From: Pilatotrama ljubarskyi
Lineage: Eukaryota; Basidiomycota; Agaricomycetes; Polyporales; Polyporaceae
NCBI GenBank assembly: GCA_022385805.1
Contig: MU277681.1
Span: forward strand, 196,160 to 260,159
Direction of reading: 5' to 3'
DNA: 64,000 nt
The notes beneath the pieces are model-generated. The model searched no databases, had not been told where the DNA came from, and saw only the letters and a list, made by a program, of their open reading frames with translations. Position numbers and translations under genes: made by a program. Each line of letters begins with the position of its first letter. The first letter of the stretch is position 1. Of this stretch, positions 34,644 to 46,625 are shown piece after piece.

Positions 34644-35782
34644 GATGAGTCAAGGTGGTGACTGGTGGACTACTGGATGAGCGAAGTGCAGAGTGCGCGT
34701 GAGTATGGTTAGAACGAGCGCAGTCCGTCGGAGACTGTGCGTGTAACCTTTATAGCTGGATTTCACGGGACGATCTGTGCTACACAAAGCACATACGTAC
34801 GCCCCCGCGTATCTGCCGGCCGGATTCGTCAGTGCATAGATGCACCGATTGCATTTGATGCGCGCAGATCCGCGGGAATCGTTCTCGTCTCCTATCGTTC
34901 GCGGGAAGGGCGGCGAAGGCTCATCAAGGCCTTTCGCATCTGAATCGTCTGCGCACGGTACTGCGCAGGAGGGCCTGACAGGGACATCTCACGCCATTCT
35001 ATCGTCACTGCTCTCTCGTTTGAGAGTGAGAGCGGAAGTACCTGTTAGGGGGACGTCCGTACGCCCCTAATCGCCCGAGGCGGAGGGCGGCAGTGTAGAA
35101 CTCCCGTGTGTTTCGAGAGAAAGCCGTTACTGTCTGCCAGCCTATCCCTCAAGTGCCAGCGCTTGCGCACGGAAGCGCTGGACAGGTTGACTAGTCATCC
35201 ATGTTGTTGTTCAAAGAGCATGCATGACATAAGGCAATGAGAATGAGAATCTCCAGGAAGAGGGAGGAGATTCGGATGCTGCTCAGTGGTTCAAACGTTC
35301 AGGCCGTTATGGAATTTGGGAGCCTGAGCGAGACAGTCTAGAGGCGCCGGCGGCGAGCGCCCGAGTTCTGAGCTCAAGACTGCCCGAGAAATTGGAACAA
35401 CTTCTATAATGTCATTGGTACTGTACTCTATGTACGAAGCGTATACGCAAGCTCGGATATATAGCACGTAAGAACACTAGGTGGGCAGCGATCGGACAGT
35501 CGTAGTCAGTACTAGTGCGAGTGGGCATGCCTAAAGAGAGATCCAGCAGGTCTACTATGTAACTTGAAGTACTACTCTGGTCCGATCCGACTGCCACACG
35601 GCAAGAGGAAACACCCTGAGTATGCGAGGAGTCGCTCAATGTACATAGTGACAATGATCGCCGGCGGATAGAAGAAATGCATAGAGTACAGGGAAACTAA
35701 AGTGATGTGTTCAGGATGTTACAATATACCGCGTTGTCCGCTATCCAACTCCAGGAAGCTACTCCGGAAGCGGAACGTCGAT
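34644..35782. other. Intergenic, no supportable gene
   Basis: About 1.1 kb between the SDR start and the 7TM gene's stop. It holds the SDR promoter and the 7TM gene's 3' flank. No coherent exons, repeats or RNA genes were recognised. Confidence 0.4.
34749..34755 (-). promoter_or_regulatory. TATA-like box for SDR gene
   Basis: CTATAAA on the minus strand, about 106 bp upstream of the SDR start codon. Confidence 0.4.
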
Positions 35783-37498
35783 CTAGTAGTGCGCTCCGTT
35801 GTTCCCTACGACCCCCCATGCCCTCCTCGGCTCCCGACCGACCACGAATGCATCCTCCGGTCGTTTGATGACCTCGATTTCAACGCCCATATCATGCACG
35901 CGCGCATTGTAGTAAGCATGCAATGCGGCGAGGCGTGCGTTCTCATCCACCTCGCTATCGGAGCGCTTGAGCAGGTCGAGGTCAAACGACGGCAGAGGTG
36001 TCGGTGAGCGGCAGAGCGCAGTCTTCGTCCGCAGCGTGGATGCATCACTTTCCTTCGAGCGCCGACAAAAGAGGAGCTGTGACCACGCGCGCAGCACGTC
36101 CTAGTGTATTCCGATGAGGCCGGGTGCACTGGGCCGGAAGCCAGTGGCGGATCGTCCGGACGTACCGGCTGCGTTGCGAACACTGCGAAAAACGCTGTTC
36201 CCACTGCGGACGCAGATCAATCATCACGGCGTGCCACATCAATCGAGGAGCTCGCTCACCAGAGGCGGCAAACATGTCAGGCAGGATGGACTGAGCGTTG
36301 AACACGGTCGCGACCATTACGCTGCGATTGGTACTGACAGTGAGCGACACGAGCCCGAACTGTTTTCGAGTGCAACAAGCATACTCACATCATCCCGCAG
36401 AATATGTAAGCCACAAAGACGCTGAGACGGATGATCAGCTGTATGTCGATGCCTGTTCCGAGGCCTGCGCGGCGCAGGGCTCTCCAGTTGCGCGACAGCA
36501 TGACGATCAGATGCACTGTCGATGGGGCAGCTTGAGTGCGTACATTTGCTGTAGATGCCGTAGGATGAGACGCACCTTCAAGGATGGTGGCGACAAGGCA
36601 GACGACGGCGGTGAACAATGCCATAGGAACATTGCTATAGGAGACACGTCAGTATATAGATGAATGGACTGTCAGTGGGCGACGGTGCGTCCCGGCTCAC
36701 AATGGGTCGAAGTCAATGGAGCAGTAGAAGAATCTGTGTTCGCGACTGACTCTACCGGGGTCCTCGAGAGCGACCTGCAGACAAGCCGTCAGTCGAACCG
36801 TGGTAGGTGATGCAACTCGTGCCTACATGGAGCGCACCAGCAGCGAACGCCAGATGGGTAACGTATGGGGCAGCGAGGAGCTGCTCGGCAGATTACTCAA
36901 CGAGTTGGACTGTACTCTTCGACACGACTTACTGCAAGCGTGCCCAGGCGGTTCCGCCGTGATGGCTTCGGCCTCATGGCGGTACGCAAGGCCGACGGCC
37001 TGAATGTCGACCAGGTGTGGTACACGAGTGCCAAGGCTGCCACGGAAGTCCTGAGAGGTACGTTTCAGTTTGACGGGCAAACGAGACGCGATCCTACGCC
37101 GAGCGAGCTCACATCGGTGGGACAGGGCCGATGAGCACCGCTTGAGCAATGCACAGGCCTTTGTCCGGTTCGGGCCCGACCTGCTGGCGAGCATATAGCC
37201 TGCATGACAGCAAGCTAGTCAGCACGGCGCACCGGCTTCGAGGTTCACTCTCCTCAGGTACGCACAAAAGGGAAGCAATGACACCCGTCAGGATCCAGGT
37301 GCAGCACACGTTCACCATCGTCGGGTGCCGAACGATCGTCCGCGAGAAGAGGAACGTCGCGACGAGGAGCGAAAGTAGAATTTGGTCCCCGAGGATCTTG
37401 AAGATGAACCAGACGACGAGGTCGGCGTGTGCGCTCGGGCCAAGCTCCTCTGCGCCGATGCCTGCGTCAAGCCCAACATACGTTATAGTAAGCGCCAT
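35783..37498 (-). CDS. Fungal 7TM (GPCR-like) membrane protein, LCIAQA type
   Basis: The start at 37498 reads MALTITYVGLDAGIGAEELG, then the hydrophobic segments WFIFKILGDQILLSLLVATF and VNVCCTWILTGVIASLL. After an intron comes GPEPDKGLCIAQAVLIGPVP, a motif recurring in Agaricomycete seven-transmembrane proteins of unknown ligand. Further exons give HLAFAAGALH-like and VPMALFTAVVCLVATILEG segments and LRRAGLGTGIDIQLIIRLSV. A soluble C-terminal tail contains PSFDLDLLKRSDSEVDENAR and ends GVVGNNGAHY at 35783. The intron-rich structure leaves exon borders in 36100-36900 approximate. Probably a plasma-membrane receptor-like protein. It is not a Ste3-type pheromone receptor as far as can be seen. 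Confidence 0.65.
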
Positions 37499-38783
37499 TC
37501 TCCGATGACAAATAGAGAGACTCCGAGCACTCACGTTTACTGAGAACCGGAACGTGCACCATCTTGGGGTCTCGCTCAGATACGTGGACGGCCAAAAGCC
37601 CTCGGATAGGTGTCGCAGGTCGTCGGCAAGAAGAGGAGCAAAGAGCAGGGATCCCTGCAGCTTGCTTGCAGCCTCGCGGGCAGAGAAGGTTCCCCGAACA
37701 AGCCTATATGTACACGCGTGCGCACGCGGCTTTAATCAAAGGTGCGGGTGCGGAGCGAAAGCCGACACCAGCTTGAGCTTGAGCCTTGCAGCGTGGGGCT
37801 CTGCGGTCTGCCTGCGCAAGAGAGCCGCCCGCGAGTGGTAGGAACGGGAAGATAATAGACTCGAAAGGAATGTGGAGAAGCGGTGAGTGGATAACGAAAG
37901 GAGCGTGGCGGAGAATCTCGACGTACTCACATATATCCTTGTGGGCCTCGCATACAGTATAGAGGCGCAAAGCTTTGATTGCTGTGGGACGCAGATCTGC
38001 ACTAGCAAAGCGCTCGGCTGGGACCGTTGGCCACTGACATTGACTCGGAGGCGGGCGTGGCAGCTCAGCCAGCTAGATACGTGCACGCCCGTGTCTGGTT
38101 TGACGTGGGCGAGTCGAATGACGGATGGTTACCAGCCGCGGGTGGGCTTCCGACATACCTTGGCTTGTACAGCGACATTGACGCAGATGACTCATAATCC
38201 GAGAGTCCCAGCGGGTACTGCGATAACGGCGGGTACTGACGAACGGCCGAGCAGCTGGAGTTTTGAATGGATGGATCATGACATGAGGAAAGGGCGGTAT
38301 GTCTAGGAAAGCTGTGCTAATCTCAAGGGTAGATTAGTTGAAGCATGCGCATCTCGTTACAGCTTAGCCTTGTGTCATCCCACAGCGCGAACCTCTTCAG
38401 CACCCGATAAGATGAAACGGGAGGTGTCACTTCCTGGAGCATGTGCTGCGATGAACTGCATGACAAAAGGAGGAAAGAGCCTACACGCTGTCCATCCATG
38501 GCCGCTGTCGTGTCAATAGCCCGCGATGGGCGGTGTATCGCCGAAGATGGGAATGGTGATCCCAAAGCTGGTAACTTTGTAGGTTGCACCGAATTTGCCT
38601 ATTCCTGCACTACATTTCTGCTCTGAAGTCAGGAAAGCGAGCGTGAGATTATCAAGGATGTCGTGCATAGAGTCAGGTGATACAGTGAGGAGCAGAAACA
38701 TGCTGAGCGATGCGAGCCGGGTGGCTCTACATTCACTCAATACCAGACGACGACGGGGGCGCACCTACGTTATGCCCGCCTCT
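37499..38783. other. Intergenic, no supportable gene
   Basis: About 1.3 kb. Minus-strand frames at 38323-38589 and 38513-38764 are open but show no motif or consistent splicing. The promoter of the 7TM gene and the 3' flank of the pRiA4b-like gene must lie here. Confidence 0.4.
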
Positions 38784-40142
38784 TCATCCCTGGTAGGGAC
38801 TTAGCGACCGCGCCAAGTGATAGCGCGGCCCGTCCCACTCGATCCCAGGCCCGTCAGCAGACTCCTCCGAATCGTACGCCTCGTCCTCTTCCTGCTCCTC
38901 CTCCAGCACGGACGCGGGTGGCTCGTCGGCCTCGTACACCGCGAGCTCCTTGTTACGCACAACGGAGCGAATCTCGCCCTTAAGGTAACGCTCGAACGTG
39001 TCGTGCGAAAAGAGCAGGTGGGAGACGGCCTTCTGCTTCGGCTCGATGTCCTGCGATGTGTTGTCAGAAGGATCCAGGCGCATATGTGGGCATGGTTGAG
39101 CGAGACAGACCTTGCGATAGCTGCGGGCATCCTCTGAGGGAGGCTGGCATTCAGAATGTCAGGAAGGCTTGTCCGGGAGGCATGTTCTGACGCACTTACC
39201 GCTCCCTTGGCCGTCATGATGATCGGATAGTTGCGCAGCCGTTCGGTTTGCCACAAGTATTCGCCCTTCTTGTCCGGGTCTACTGTAATATGGACCTCCC
39301 AGCTCGCTAGAAATGCAAGCGATCAGAGGCCTCATCCCAGACCCCAGATGAGCAGGTGCGTACTCACCACCGAGGTCGTACTCGAACCTGATAGCGATCT
39401 CCCTGTTTGAGCACTGGCCCTTGCTGATATTGTGCTTCCTCTTCAGGCTCCAGACGTCCCCAAGGGTCACATCTCCGTCCTTTTTGCAAGGCACCTGGAT
39501 CTGCGCCCACACCCTGTCCCACGGATCGTCCATGTTCAGCGGTTCTTTGGACTTCCCCATCCAGGCATCCTCGTACGACTTGCCCCGTGGCGAGACGCGC
39601 ATGGCGGGATCCAGCCTCGCCGGGGCGTAGAACATCGCCCACTTCCGCCAGGCGTCCGGCTCGTCGTACACGTCCGGCTCCTTGGGGATGCGGAACGAGC
39701 GGTGCTTCTTGATCTCGCCCGGGCGGTACGTGCTCGAGTATAGCTCGACATTCGTGAGGACCTCGGCTTGGTGGGCGTGCATGCCGGACCAGCCGAAGAT
39801 GAGGAGGAGGAACTTGTAGAGGTGGGCGAAGGTGAAGGAGAGCGGGAGGCGGGCGACGCGATAGACGCCCTTGAAGCGGCAGAGCTGGAAGCGGAGCTGG
39901 ATGTAGGTGTCGCAGGGCGCAGGCATAGTGTGGTAGGGGTCTGAGGAGGACGTGGAAGCTGAGGAGGTTGTAGACGACGACTGGTCCGGCTCGTCGAGCG
40001 GTCGAGATCTCTTGGCTGGGGCGGGTCGCTCTGCTGGAGCCGGCTCTTCGAGCGGGCGTTTGGAGGGCACCGCGTTCGAGTCCATGGTCGTCGAGGTGGT
40101 AGTCTGATTAGGAGTGTTGTTGAGTACGTCGGTAAGCGTCAT
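38784..40142 (-). CDS. pRiA4b ORF-3-like fold protein
   Basis: The start at 40142 (MTLTDVLNNTPNQTTTSTTM) is preferred over an in-frame ATG 69 bp upstream. A Ser/Pro-rich leader is followed by the domain YIQLRFQLCRFKGVYRVARL, PLSFTFAHLYKFLLLIFGWS and GMHAHQAEVL. This matches the pRiA4b ORF-3 (IS1096 Tnp-associated) pattern of a substrate-grasping beta fold ending GW-x-x-x-H. Later exons contain IAIRFEYDLGGEW, VDPDKKGEYLWQTERLRNYP and, after an intron, KQKAVSHLLFSHDTFERYLK with an acidic tail ending RSLSPYQG at 38784. Biochemical function is unknown. The family is best known from bacterial plasmids but is widespread in Agaricomycetes. Confidence 0.7.
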
Positions 40143-40271
40143 ATTGCTGCAAAGGGCCGTCGGACTGAGCTGCAGAGTCGGAAGCGAATCTTGCTGAGGG
40201 CCGCGACTCACCTACAAGTATCTCTGCGGTCGGGATGATTATTACAGCAATTTCCGTTGTTCGGCGTATGT

Positions 40272-40277
40272 TATATA
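40272..40277 (-). promoter_or_regulatory. TATA-like box for pRiA4b-like gene
   Basis: A TATATA stretch about 130 bp upstream of the start at 40142 on the minus strand. It is weakly supported and could serve the start at 40211 instead. Confidence 0.3.
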
Positions 40278-40648
40278 GAGCTGGGTGTCGCTAAGCGGTG
40301 GGGCGGGGGCATTCTGAGTGGCCGGGAGAACGCTGGAGACGGCCGTCGCGACTCCACCCGTGAGTCCGCCAGGGTCGCGCAGAGCACGTGACCGTGATAT
40401 GCGAGTCCGAGTCTCGCGGAAATGCGTCGCGCCTCCTCGCGAACATTCGAAGAGCTTCACAGTCGGCCGGCAGCAGCAGCGCTGCGAGTTTGCAAACAGT
40501 TTGCATCCTCAAAATGGGAGGACGAAGCTCGGACCTAACGGTATAATAGATGGGGGACCCACAGCCAAAGGATACAACTTAACAACACAATCCGAGCTCT
40601 CGGCGGCGTGCTTTCCCAGAGACAATGGCAGGAACTTGAACATACCAC

Positions 40649-42625
40649 TCAGTCCTCATTCTTCCACGCGTCGTCCCAGCCCAGCGCACTGCGATCCCAA
40701 GAGCCCTCCTTCTGCCCATGCGTAACCCAGCCAAGCGCATCCATCACGACTCCCGCCGCGCGCACGAAGATCGACCCGTCCACCTTCGCGATCCCTGCGT
40801 GCGTCTCCCTCCCCTCCGTGTCAAATGCACCGATCGCGCTGCCAGGGGGGTTCCGTCCGTACTTCTGCGCCGCGTAGTAGAGTGCCCTGATCGCCTTCAC
40901 CGTATGCGCGTCCGGGGCATACACGACCGAGGCGATGATGGTCGGCCAGGGATTGAAGTCGACGGCATCGCGCGGGTTTCCGATGGCTGACTTGTCCGGC
41001 TCGGGCAGCTGCTCGTTGGGCGGACGCGGGGTGTCTGTGTACGACATGACTAGTTCCGGGTCGATCCTCGGCCGCCCACGCACAGTCAGGTAGATGAGGA
41101 GCACCGGAACGAGCGAACGCAGGAGCGTCGCCTTGGACTCCATCGTCGGGATCGCCGCGAGGAGCGACGGCACGAACAGCGACGCGTTCAGCATGTGCAT
41201 CAGAAAGAAGTCGAGTCGTGGCTTGCGCCCACGTCGACCGGAACCAACCAATAGAAGCGTAGCCGTCCAGAGCAGCTCCTGGACTTTGTCGTCGAGCTCC
41301 GGCTGTCCGCACCGGGTGTCAATTTGCCATAGCGCAGAGAGTCGGCGGATCTCCTCCGGACGGCCGTCTGCGCAGGCTGCTCTCAACCGCGCCGAGAGGA
41401 GCGCGTCGCGGTCATACGGCATGACAGGCTTCATGGTCTCGGAGTCGTACGCCTGCCGGAGGATGGAGAGCAGAGAATGACCCTTGGACGGCTGGCGCTG
41501 GGCGGCATCTGAGGCTTTGTATGTCAGGCTCTCCGGGGAACTGGGCGCGTTCGTGAGGTCGAACAACTCTGGGCGGAAGGCGTCATGCACGGCCGTTTGC
41601 GCCAGGGCTGTGTGAAGCACGGTGGGATCAGACGCATGAGAGAGGCTCTAGTGGAGTGCTGACCTTGCGCGACCATAGCGTCACTGCCGAACTCCACTGC
41701 GTACTACAGCTCATTTCAGAGACCGTAAGGAGAGATACGGGTGGTGACACACCCCCATCTGGATCAAAGGATGTAACCTAGAGAGGGATTACCATTCAGC
41801 GTCCTGGCGCTCGAGGATGGCGTATGAGGGATCGACTCACGCTCCGCCCACGAATCTGAGCAGCATATATGCGCCGTTCCCGTTCGCCCTTGGTGAGAAG
41901 ATGTAGCTTTCGAGCACCCGGCCCGTCCCGTGCTCTGCAACTTCGCGCGTGAAGAACTTGAGGTAGCTTGGGTAGTACCTGCAAACCATGTCAAAGTTCA
42001 ACATTCCCAGGGGCATCGTGGCTCGATAGCCATCGATGAACGGCTACTTACTTCCCGTCTCCAAGAAACGTTGTCCAGTTCTCGACGATCACCTCCTGTT
42101 CCAAAGCCTCAGCGGCACCCTCCTTCCCTGTGCGATTCAAGATGAACAGGTCCCATGGATCCTTGGACTCGACATCGAAGATCTTCTGCAGCAAAGCCGC
42201 AGGCGCGCCGAGGTCGTACGCAGCCAACAGACTATTGCACAAAAGCCAGGGCCTCAGGCATTGTGAGCATTGGATAAGGCATGGCGAGCTCACTGGTGGC
42301 TCAAATGGTTATGGAACCCGATGCGGCCCCAGAAGCAATGGTGGCGCTCTCGGTCCTCCTCGAGGAGCCGCTCTATGGTCCCCTTCGTCTCGTAGGTGGG
42401 TCCTGGGAGGTTCAGGATGCCTTGACGGATCGTAGACGGGAGCTTCAGCCCGTTGGGAGTCATCTTCATACTGTATAGCTCGAGTTGTGATGCAGTCCTG
42501 GTTGCGTACGCGTTCAGGGGAATCCGTCCGACGGTGTCGAGTGCCAATGGAGGAAAGCGAGATGCACCGACACCGTTTGCTGAATATGCGGACTCCCGGG
42601 CCTGTGAGCGTAGCCTCTCACGCAT
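40649..42625 (-). CDS. Questin-oxidase-like protein (DUF4243 / AflY family)
   Basis: DUF4243 proteins include questin oxidase and AflY, cofactor-poor Baeyer-Villiger-type enzymes of polyketide pathways, and many relatives of unknown role. Exon 1 contains KLPSTIRQGILNLPGPTYET, then HHCFWGRIGFHNHLSHHLLA spliced to AYDLGAPAALLQKIFD, ENWTTFLGDGKYYPSYLKFF and TGRVLESYIFSP. After further introns the large last exon gives TALAQTAVHDAFRPELFDLT, HSLLSILRQAYDSETMKPVM, FFLMHMLNASLFVPSLLAAI, HTVKAIRALYYAAQKYG and ALGWDDAWKNED before the stop at 40649. The HNH-rich FHNHLSHHLLAAYDLGA pattern is diagnostic. The start at 42625 (MRERLRSQ) is provisional; a shorter start at an internal Met before KMTPNG is possible. 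It may belong to a metabolite locus with its neighbours (inference). Confidence 0.85.
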
Positions 42626-43234
42626 ACACTATAAGAGGCGTGAGTAATCTGAACCCTGTCCGGCGGTGCTTGGCCTCATGACTTCGGTGTACATGTTGGT
42701 GCCTAACCTGGAGTTTGCCGGAGGCCAACTGCCAGTGCGCACAACTTACTGTATTGAAGTGCCATAGCAGCTCTCACCGCGGTGGTGAAGCATCTGTCAC
42801 GCCATGAGAGGACGAAGGGCACGCTGGTGAAGCCCGTGTAACCGCGTCGTTCACTGGTCCGAGTCGAGAGGTGAGCCAGTGAACGTTTGAACAACTTAAC
42901 CACTCCTAGCCCGAGTAATTTACAGTATATACTGACGCGCTCACATAGTCAGCTTGCGGCACTTTCCGCCTTCTCGTACTCAGTGAACGTATAAGTGAGG
43001 GTGAAAGTAGCCTAGTAACCTCAACGCCGTCAAGGTCCAGCAGGCACGTTGGCATGGAAGCCCTTGAACGAGGCGAACGAGATCTAGAACGCTTAAATAG
43101 AACCATTCATCTCAAGGGACATACAATGGCTGCGCACCACGTCAATCGCATTCAGCATAGCATCTCGAACGGTCCTGAACGTCACCCGATGTTTCAGACC
43201 GATGCCGAACTCCTTCGGCTCGTTCCCTCGTCGC
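42626..43234. other. Intergenic, no supportable gene
   Basis: About 610 bp between the DUF4243 start and the DUF6534-like stop. Only short unsupported frames. Confidence 0.4.
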
Positions 43235-45472
43235 TCATATCGACCTGATGTTCAATACCTTGCCGTCGAGGTCCTGCTCGGATTCGTCTCCGCATTGCCC
43301 GTGCGTCTCCGTCTCTGCGGAGACATTGATGGCAATCTTAGTCGGCACGTCCTCCGGAACCTAGTAAACGACAGAGCATCAGCTATGCGCTGCGACCCGC
43401 AAATCATGCTTTCTGTACCTGTGGGGCGTTCCACCGCTCGGCGGCTGCGATGCGGTTTGCGCGGGCGAAGATGTCCCGTCCGGGCAAGGCGGAGGCGAAG
43501 ATCTCCATGCCGCGATTGGCAGAGAGCTGGCGGGAGTTGAGGCTACCGTAGGGATGTCAATACCGTAGATTCGTTGTTTGCTGGATTTTTACGTACACGG
43601 CCAACAGGGTAATCGCATACACTGTGGAAAAGCGACGAACTTCAGGAGAAACACCAAGACATGTGTACTGTTACTCACGCCTGGTACCTACAAAGCTGAT
43701 GCCCGCCCAAATAAACGTTTGCGGCCATGGGATAGCCTGCAAGTGTGAGCAAGATATTTAGCCTGTGAGGATGTGGCGTTGAAGTGACATACTGCGAGGG
43801 CCGGCAACACATTGGAGACACTACATGAATGCTAGACGTCAGATGCATAGTGTCTCCGAGTCGCGTGATCACTTGACGAGATGGGATGCATACCCCGTCA
43901 GAAGACCTAGGATGAAGATGTAAGGAGAGACGTCGATAGAACGATAGATGAGGTGTACATACCGCTTCTGATAACGTACAGCATCACTCTCTCATAAGTC
44001 GTGTCGCCACTCGAGTCCGTTCTACCATGTCAGCACCTGGCCACAACAATGATCGAAGTTTGAGCTCACCGCTGATAGTTGGCACGGCTCTGGCGCACTG
44101 CGAGGATCATCGCTGTGGAGAGAACAGCGTCGGCCACACCTGCAGCCCCCGTAGCAGCCGCAAAGAGCCAGTCTATAGCGTGTTCCTGGAATGCAGCTAG
44201 GCTTCCGAGTCTGAAACTGAAGCATGTCTGGATGAGCGACCATTCTTCGACGTGCCTATCACGAGAAGGGAAGACTTACCCGAATGCCGTGATGCCTATC
44301 CAAGATTTTACAGTTAACGCGCGGTATGGAAGTACTACTGGGGTCAGAGCTCTACCTACTGATGGCAAATGCTGAGTCAGAATGACGGGACAGGATGGAA
44401 TTACTACTATGAACGAGAGAGCTGCGCAGGCTCGCTCACCGAAGTGTGCCAGCAGAGCAATAGCCTGGGAATGGTCAGCCTCTCTTTATGAGCTGAGGTT
44501 CAGGATGCAATACTCACACATATAGCGACAAGGATTCTGTAACGGATGCCGACTATTTTCCATGAACGAGGGTCTCAACTTGATAAAAGGTACATTTAAC
44601 ATACTCAAGGAAACCCTTCGTGCAAAGAAGCTGGGGATGGTAGCGTTAGTGATTGTGCCAAGTTGATGGAAGAACCACGTTGACTGCGCACATCTGGGAG
44701 GTCAACGTGATCCATGCCTGCCAACGGAACAACGATGGTCAAATGCTCTTCTCTCGAGATTACACAGCAGTGAGGCTCACCGTAGTCACAGGAACGAGCT
44801 ATAGAGACGTGACCAAGCTCATGAGCGGGATATTGGTATTGCGAAGTGTCGAGCTTACGAACCAACATAGACCTGGCGACGAGTTAGTGTCACCCTCGAC
44901 TCAAAACCTCACACTCCGGCAAGGATGTGAACCTACCACACGCTGTGCCTGAGCGCTTGGGGGTTCAAGTAGTTTGACACGAGGTAGTGATAGCTACGAA
45001 CAGGTACCTATGAGTAAGTTATGATGCTCCCGATAGAAGCCGAACAAGATTTCACACCAGGAGTGCATCAGGATAGTGACATGGAACGTTTGCGAGGCCC
45101 TGCCATGTAGCGCGAAATCCATCAGCACGTCGTAGCTTTTATCACGCGCAATACACACATTACAATGGCCACCTATGTATGACAAAGTCAGCGGGTTTTG
45201 CGAAAGAGAGAGGATGGTATGATACTCGCCAGACTCTTGATAGACATGGGGTCTGTCGACCAATATATGCGAACATATCGATAGAATTGATGGAGACTCA
45301 GACCGTATAAACTAGTGTGTCTCCGGGTCAGCCCTGGTGCATACAAAGGGCTGAATACCAACATCAAACTGAGGAAAGTGCCCAGTAGCCATGCACCATA
45401 TAGATTGTCGAGCGACTCAGCGACTGGGAGTGCAAAGGGGGAATCGGAGCTGGGTGGCAGCAAGGTCGCCAT
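43235..45472 (-). CDS. DUF6534-like multi-pass membrane protein
   Basis: The start at 45472 leads to PVAESLDNLYGAWLLGTFLS (membrane segment 1), LYGLSLHQFYRYVRIY, the typical DUF6534 opening, and a series of small membrane exons. Further down are RYRILVAICVS, AIALLAHFG, SWIGITAFG and FQEHAIDWLFAAATGAAGVA followed by DAVLSTAMILAVRQSRANYQ. Then come YERVMLYVIRSG, a SNVLPALA segment, the conserved end SLNSRQLSANRGMEIFASAL and, after a last intron, VPEDVPTKIAINVSAETETH to the stop at 43235. Many introns; exon borders in 44300-45200 are only approximate. The family is expanded in Agaricomycetes and has no known function. Confidence 0.68.
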
Positions 45473-46625
45473 GAAGACGGGGCTAGTAGAGTGAATGTCG
45501 GGATGTGAACAGTGCAGTGAGCCAAGTTATACGTACCCTCATGATCAATCCAAGAGATCATGAACCGTATCTGCTTCCCGAGAGCTTACTCTCTGCTACG
45601 GGAGTCGCCTGGACTGCCCCTAGCTGGTGTGGGAGAGCACGGATGTTGTACTGTGATTCTGGGAGAGTAATCTCGAGAGGAACGTTAGGCACAGTTGTCA
45701 GTCGAAGAAGTAGACGCACCGTGGGCCATATATGAGCTCCGCCGATATAAAAGACACATATTCGTGTCTGAGTCGGTGGACGTCGACCTGGCAAGTTCCA
45801 CCAATAGCGATGTACTTCCGTAGATTTCAGCTTGAGGCTGGGTGGGAATAGTTTCCGTGAATGAAGACCTCCTTGACATGCTCACCATGAAGCGCGACGA
45901 CCCGACGTGTGGCTGAAATATCGTCAACTGCGGCGGTCAGTGCGCAACCTGGGCCGAACTCATGGTCAGCCTACGCAGCCCCTCATGCCAGCACTGCAGT
46001 GCTAGCACTGAATCTCATTTCGCAAATGAAAGTTCGCGTGAGAGATTGTAGCGCAGCGGCACAGAATAGGCTGCCAGTCTCACATATCTCTGAGAGTCGC
46101 CAGTCCATCACTGGAGGTAGCCCGCCATCTGTCAGATTGGCCCACGTTAGTACATTGGCGGTGCGGAGAAGCAGAGGTTTGATACAACTGTGATTGCACG
46201 TGCGCCAGGTGCTCACGATGACTGGCACACTCCGCCGCTCGACTGAGCAGGACTAATGAGGGTACTATCAAGGCAGAGATAGATCCGTGAGTCCTCCGGT
46301 GGCTACCACCTTGGGGATTGCAGCACTGGCCGGAGATTTGAGTGAGTATTCGAGCTTCAGCGCCGACGAAGGATTGAGTACAGTGAGTCCTGCGAAACCT
46401 AGAGGGATTGAGACGCGAATACATGAGACCGAAGAGATGTCAAACAGACCCAGACGCAGCTAGAGATACGCAGTAGTACCGTTTACGACCGCAGAGTACC
46501 ACGACATGAATAGTACGTGGCCTGCCAATCGATGCGTCCCCGAGTGAGTTAGCGGCCTCCCTTCGCATCGTACAGTAGGCTACAGGAAGAAAGATGTGGT
46601 ACGAGAAGTAATGTGATGATTAATC
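45473..46625. other. Unassigned stretch, possible exons of a decayed membrane-protein gene
   Basis: On the minus strand, open pieces such as PSSALKLEYSLKSPASAAIP (near 46330) and a terminal piece PLEITLPESQYNIRALPHQL ending GSRYGS at 45558 resemble parts of a membrane-protein gene like its neighbour. No continuous splice path could be found, so no gene is called. Confidence 0.25.

Noticed and set aside
45558..46424. A second tandem DUF6534-like gene
   Set aside because: A few membrane-protein-like pieces exist, but the characteristic opening and ending motifs and a splice path are absent.
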